Shown here in pieces: positions 5,618-6,225 of a stretch of 6,225 nucleotides of DNA (position 1 is the first letter of the stretch; every line of letters begins with the position of its first letter). Made by a program: the position numbers and the translations under genes. Source of the stretch: Sphingomonadales bacterium (GTDB lineage Bacteria; Pseudomonadota; Alphaproteobacteria; Sphingomonadales; Sphingomonadaceae); contig JAFKLV010000119.1 of NCBI GenBank assembly GCA_017304125.1, forward strand, positions 1-6,225, written 5' to 3'. The notes beneath the pieces were generated by a model that worked only from the letters and a program-made list of their open reading frames with translations, did no database searches and had not been told where the DNA came from.

Positions 5618-5627
5618 GACCTACAAA
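5598..5627 (+). promoter_or_regulatory. Promoter of the SDR gene
   Basis: A perfect -35 hexamer TTGACA (5598-5603) is followed after 18 nt by TACAAA (5622-5627), a 4/6 match to the -10. Transcription would start about 12 nt before the ribosome site. The start codon at 5647 is preceded by AAGGAG (5635-5640) with 6-nt spacing, an ideal ribosome binding site that fixes the start. Confidence 0.6.
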
Positions 5628-5636
5628 GTCTTAAAA
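5612..5636. promoter_or_regulatory. Candidate HxlR operator
   Basis: TTTCAAGAC - 7 nt - GTCTTAAAA is an inverted repeat with 9-bp arms and one mismatch. It covers the -10 of the SDR promoter and the putative -35 of the divergent HxlR promoter, so a bound dimer would block both. HxlR regulators commonly act on their own divergent intergenic region; assignment to this regulator is inferred from position. Confidence 0.5.
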
Positions 5637-5646
5637 GGAGACTCGC

Positions 5647-6225
5647 ATGACGCAGCGTGATGCCAGCGTGGCCATCGTCGGGGCAGGAGATTTCATCGGC
5701 GCGGCGATCGCGCGCCGCTTCGCGCGCGACGGTTATATCGTCCACGGCGGCCGGCGCGGCGGCGACAAGCTCGCGCCGCTGGCCGAGGAAATCGCCGGCA
5801 CGGGCGGGCGCTTCGTCGGCCATTCGCTCGATGCCCGCAAGGAGGAGGACATCGGCCGCTTCCTCGATGCGGCGGAGGCGAGCGCGCCGCTCGATCTGTG
5901 CATCTTCAACGTCGGGGCGAACGTCAATTTCCCGCTGCTCGAAACGACCGAGCGCGTATTCCGCAAGGTATGGGAAATGGCCTGCTATGGCGGCTTCCTC
6001 GCCGGGCGTGAGGCGGCGCAGCGGATGCTGCCGCGCGGGCGCGGCGCGATCTTCTTCACCGGCGCGACCGCATCGATGCGCGGCGGCAACGGCTATGCCG
6101 CGTTCGCCGCCGCTAAGGGCGGGCTGCGCCTGATGGCGCAATCCATGGCGCGCGAACTCGGGCCGCAGGGCATTCATGTCGCGCATCTCGTCATCGACGC
6201 CGGCGTCGACACCGCCTGGGTGCGC
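5647..6225 (+). CDS. Atypical short-chain dehydrogenase/reductase (3' end missing)
   Basis: The first 193 residues of an SDR-family protein with a Rossmann fold are visible. VGAGDFIGAAIA (11-22) is a modified nucleotide-binding loop, lacking the middle Gly of TGxxxGxG. IFNVGAN (86-92) replaces NNAG. In the active-site segment (137-158) the YxxxK motif reads FAAAK, with Phe153 before Lys157; the canonical Ser, 13 residues before Tyr, is Ala140, although Ser143 is nearby. The usual helix-4 Asn appears to be Ala112. A Tyr (150) lies three residues before Phe153. GPQGIHVAHLVIDAGVDT (172-189) is the usual segment after the active site. The sequence looks intact with no frameshift, so the substitutions seem to define a subfamily. 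Redox substrate is unknown. The divergent HxlR regulator probably controls it. Confidence 0.88.
   Translation, partial: MTQRDASVAIVGAGDFIGAAIARRFARDGYIVHGGRRGGDKLAPLAEEIAGTGGRFVGHSLDARKEEDIGRFLDAAEASAPLDLCIFNVGANVNFPLLETTERVFRKVWEMACYGGFLAGREAAQRMLPRGRGAIFFTGATASMRGGNGYAAFAAAKGGLRLMAQSMARELGPQGIHVAHLVIDAGVDTAWVR

Noticed and set aside
5614..6186. Minus-strand 190-aa reading frame opposite the SDR gene
   Set aside because: It is antisense to a well-supported SDR gene with promoter and ribosome site, and its composition is that of a shadow frame.

Overview
This is GC-rich DNA (with AT-richer patches in the repeat gene) and densely packed genes. Codon use and the protein types (an Atg22-like MFS permease, an HxlR regulator divergent from an unusual SDR, a Fap-type secretion locus) suggest an alphaproteobacterium, most likely a sphingomonad. 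That taxonomic call is inference, since no rRNA or other marker gene is present. The replicon is Gram-negative, because it encodes an outer-membrane beta-barrel and several Sec-exported proteins. Both window edges cut genes: the barrel lacks its N-terminus and the SDR lacks its C-terminus.

Left half (1-3387): a probable functional-amyloid (Fap-like) export locus. A minus-strand operon runs from 3387 down to 870. It encodes (1) a 229-aa secreted Asn/Ser/Thr/Gln-rich protein with six 16-residue tandem repeats, the candidate fibre subunit; (2) a 122-123-aa secreted Asn-rich protein; (3) a Sec-exported C39 cysteine peptidase with its catalytic residues intact (FapD-like); and (4) a 206-aa secreted protein in the FapE position. 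Convergent with it, ending 20 nt away, is the 3' part of an outer-membrane barrel gene resembling FapF / the PF13557 family. A strong hairpin plus T-tract lies between genes 1 and 2 and looks like an attenuating terminator that would keep the subunit in excess over the export machinery. Proteins 2 and 4 each carry a double-glycine motif (L-[SD]-D-x3-[AG]-E-x-R-G-G) a short way after the signal peptide, which makes them candidate substrates of the adjacent peptidase. The inferred pathway is Sec export, periplasmic trimming after Gly-Gly by the C39 enzyme, passage through the barrel, and fibre assembly outside the cell.

Right half (3540-6225): an Atg22/UMF1-like major facilitator permease and, just upstream on the same strand, an HxlR-type regulator with a C-terminal Cys-rich tail. 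The two are separated by 77 nt with overlapping inverted repeats. Divergent from the regulator is an SDR-family oxidoreductase whose canonical Ser and Tyr (and probably Asn) catalytic positions are substituted. The 65-nt divergent spacer holds a good promoter for the SDR overlapped by a 25-nt imperfect palindrome, a plausible HxlR operator.

No tRNA, rRNA, CRISPR array, insertion sequence or integration site was seen. No gap between genes exceeds about 150 nt.
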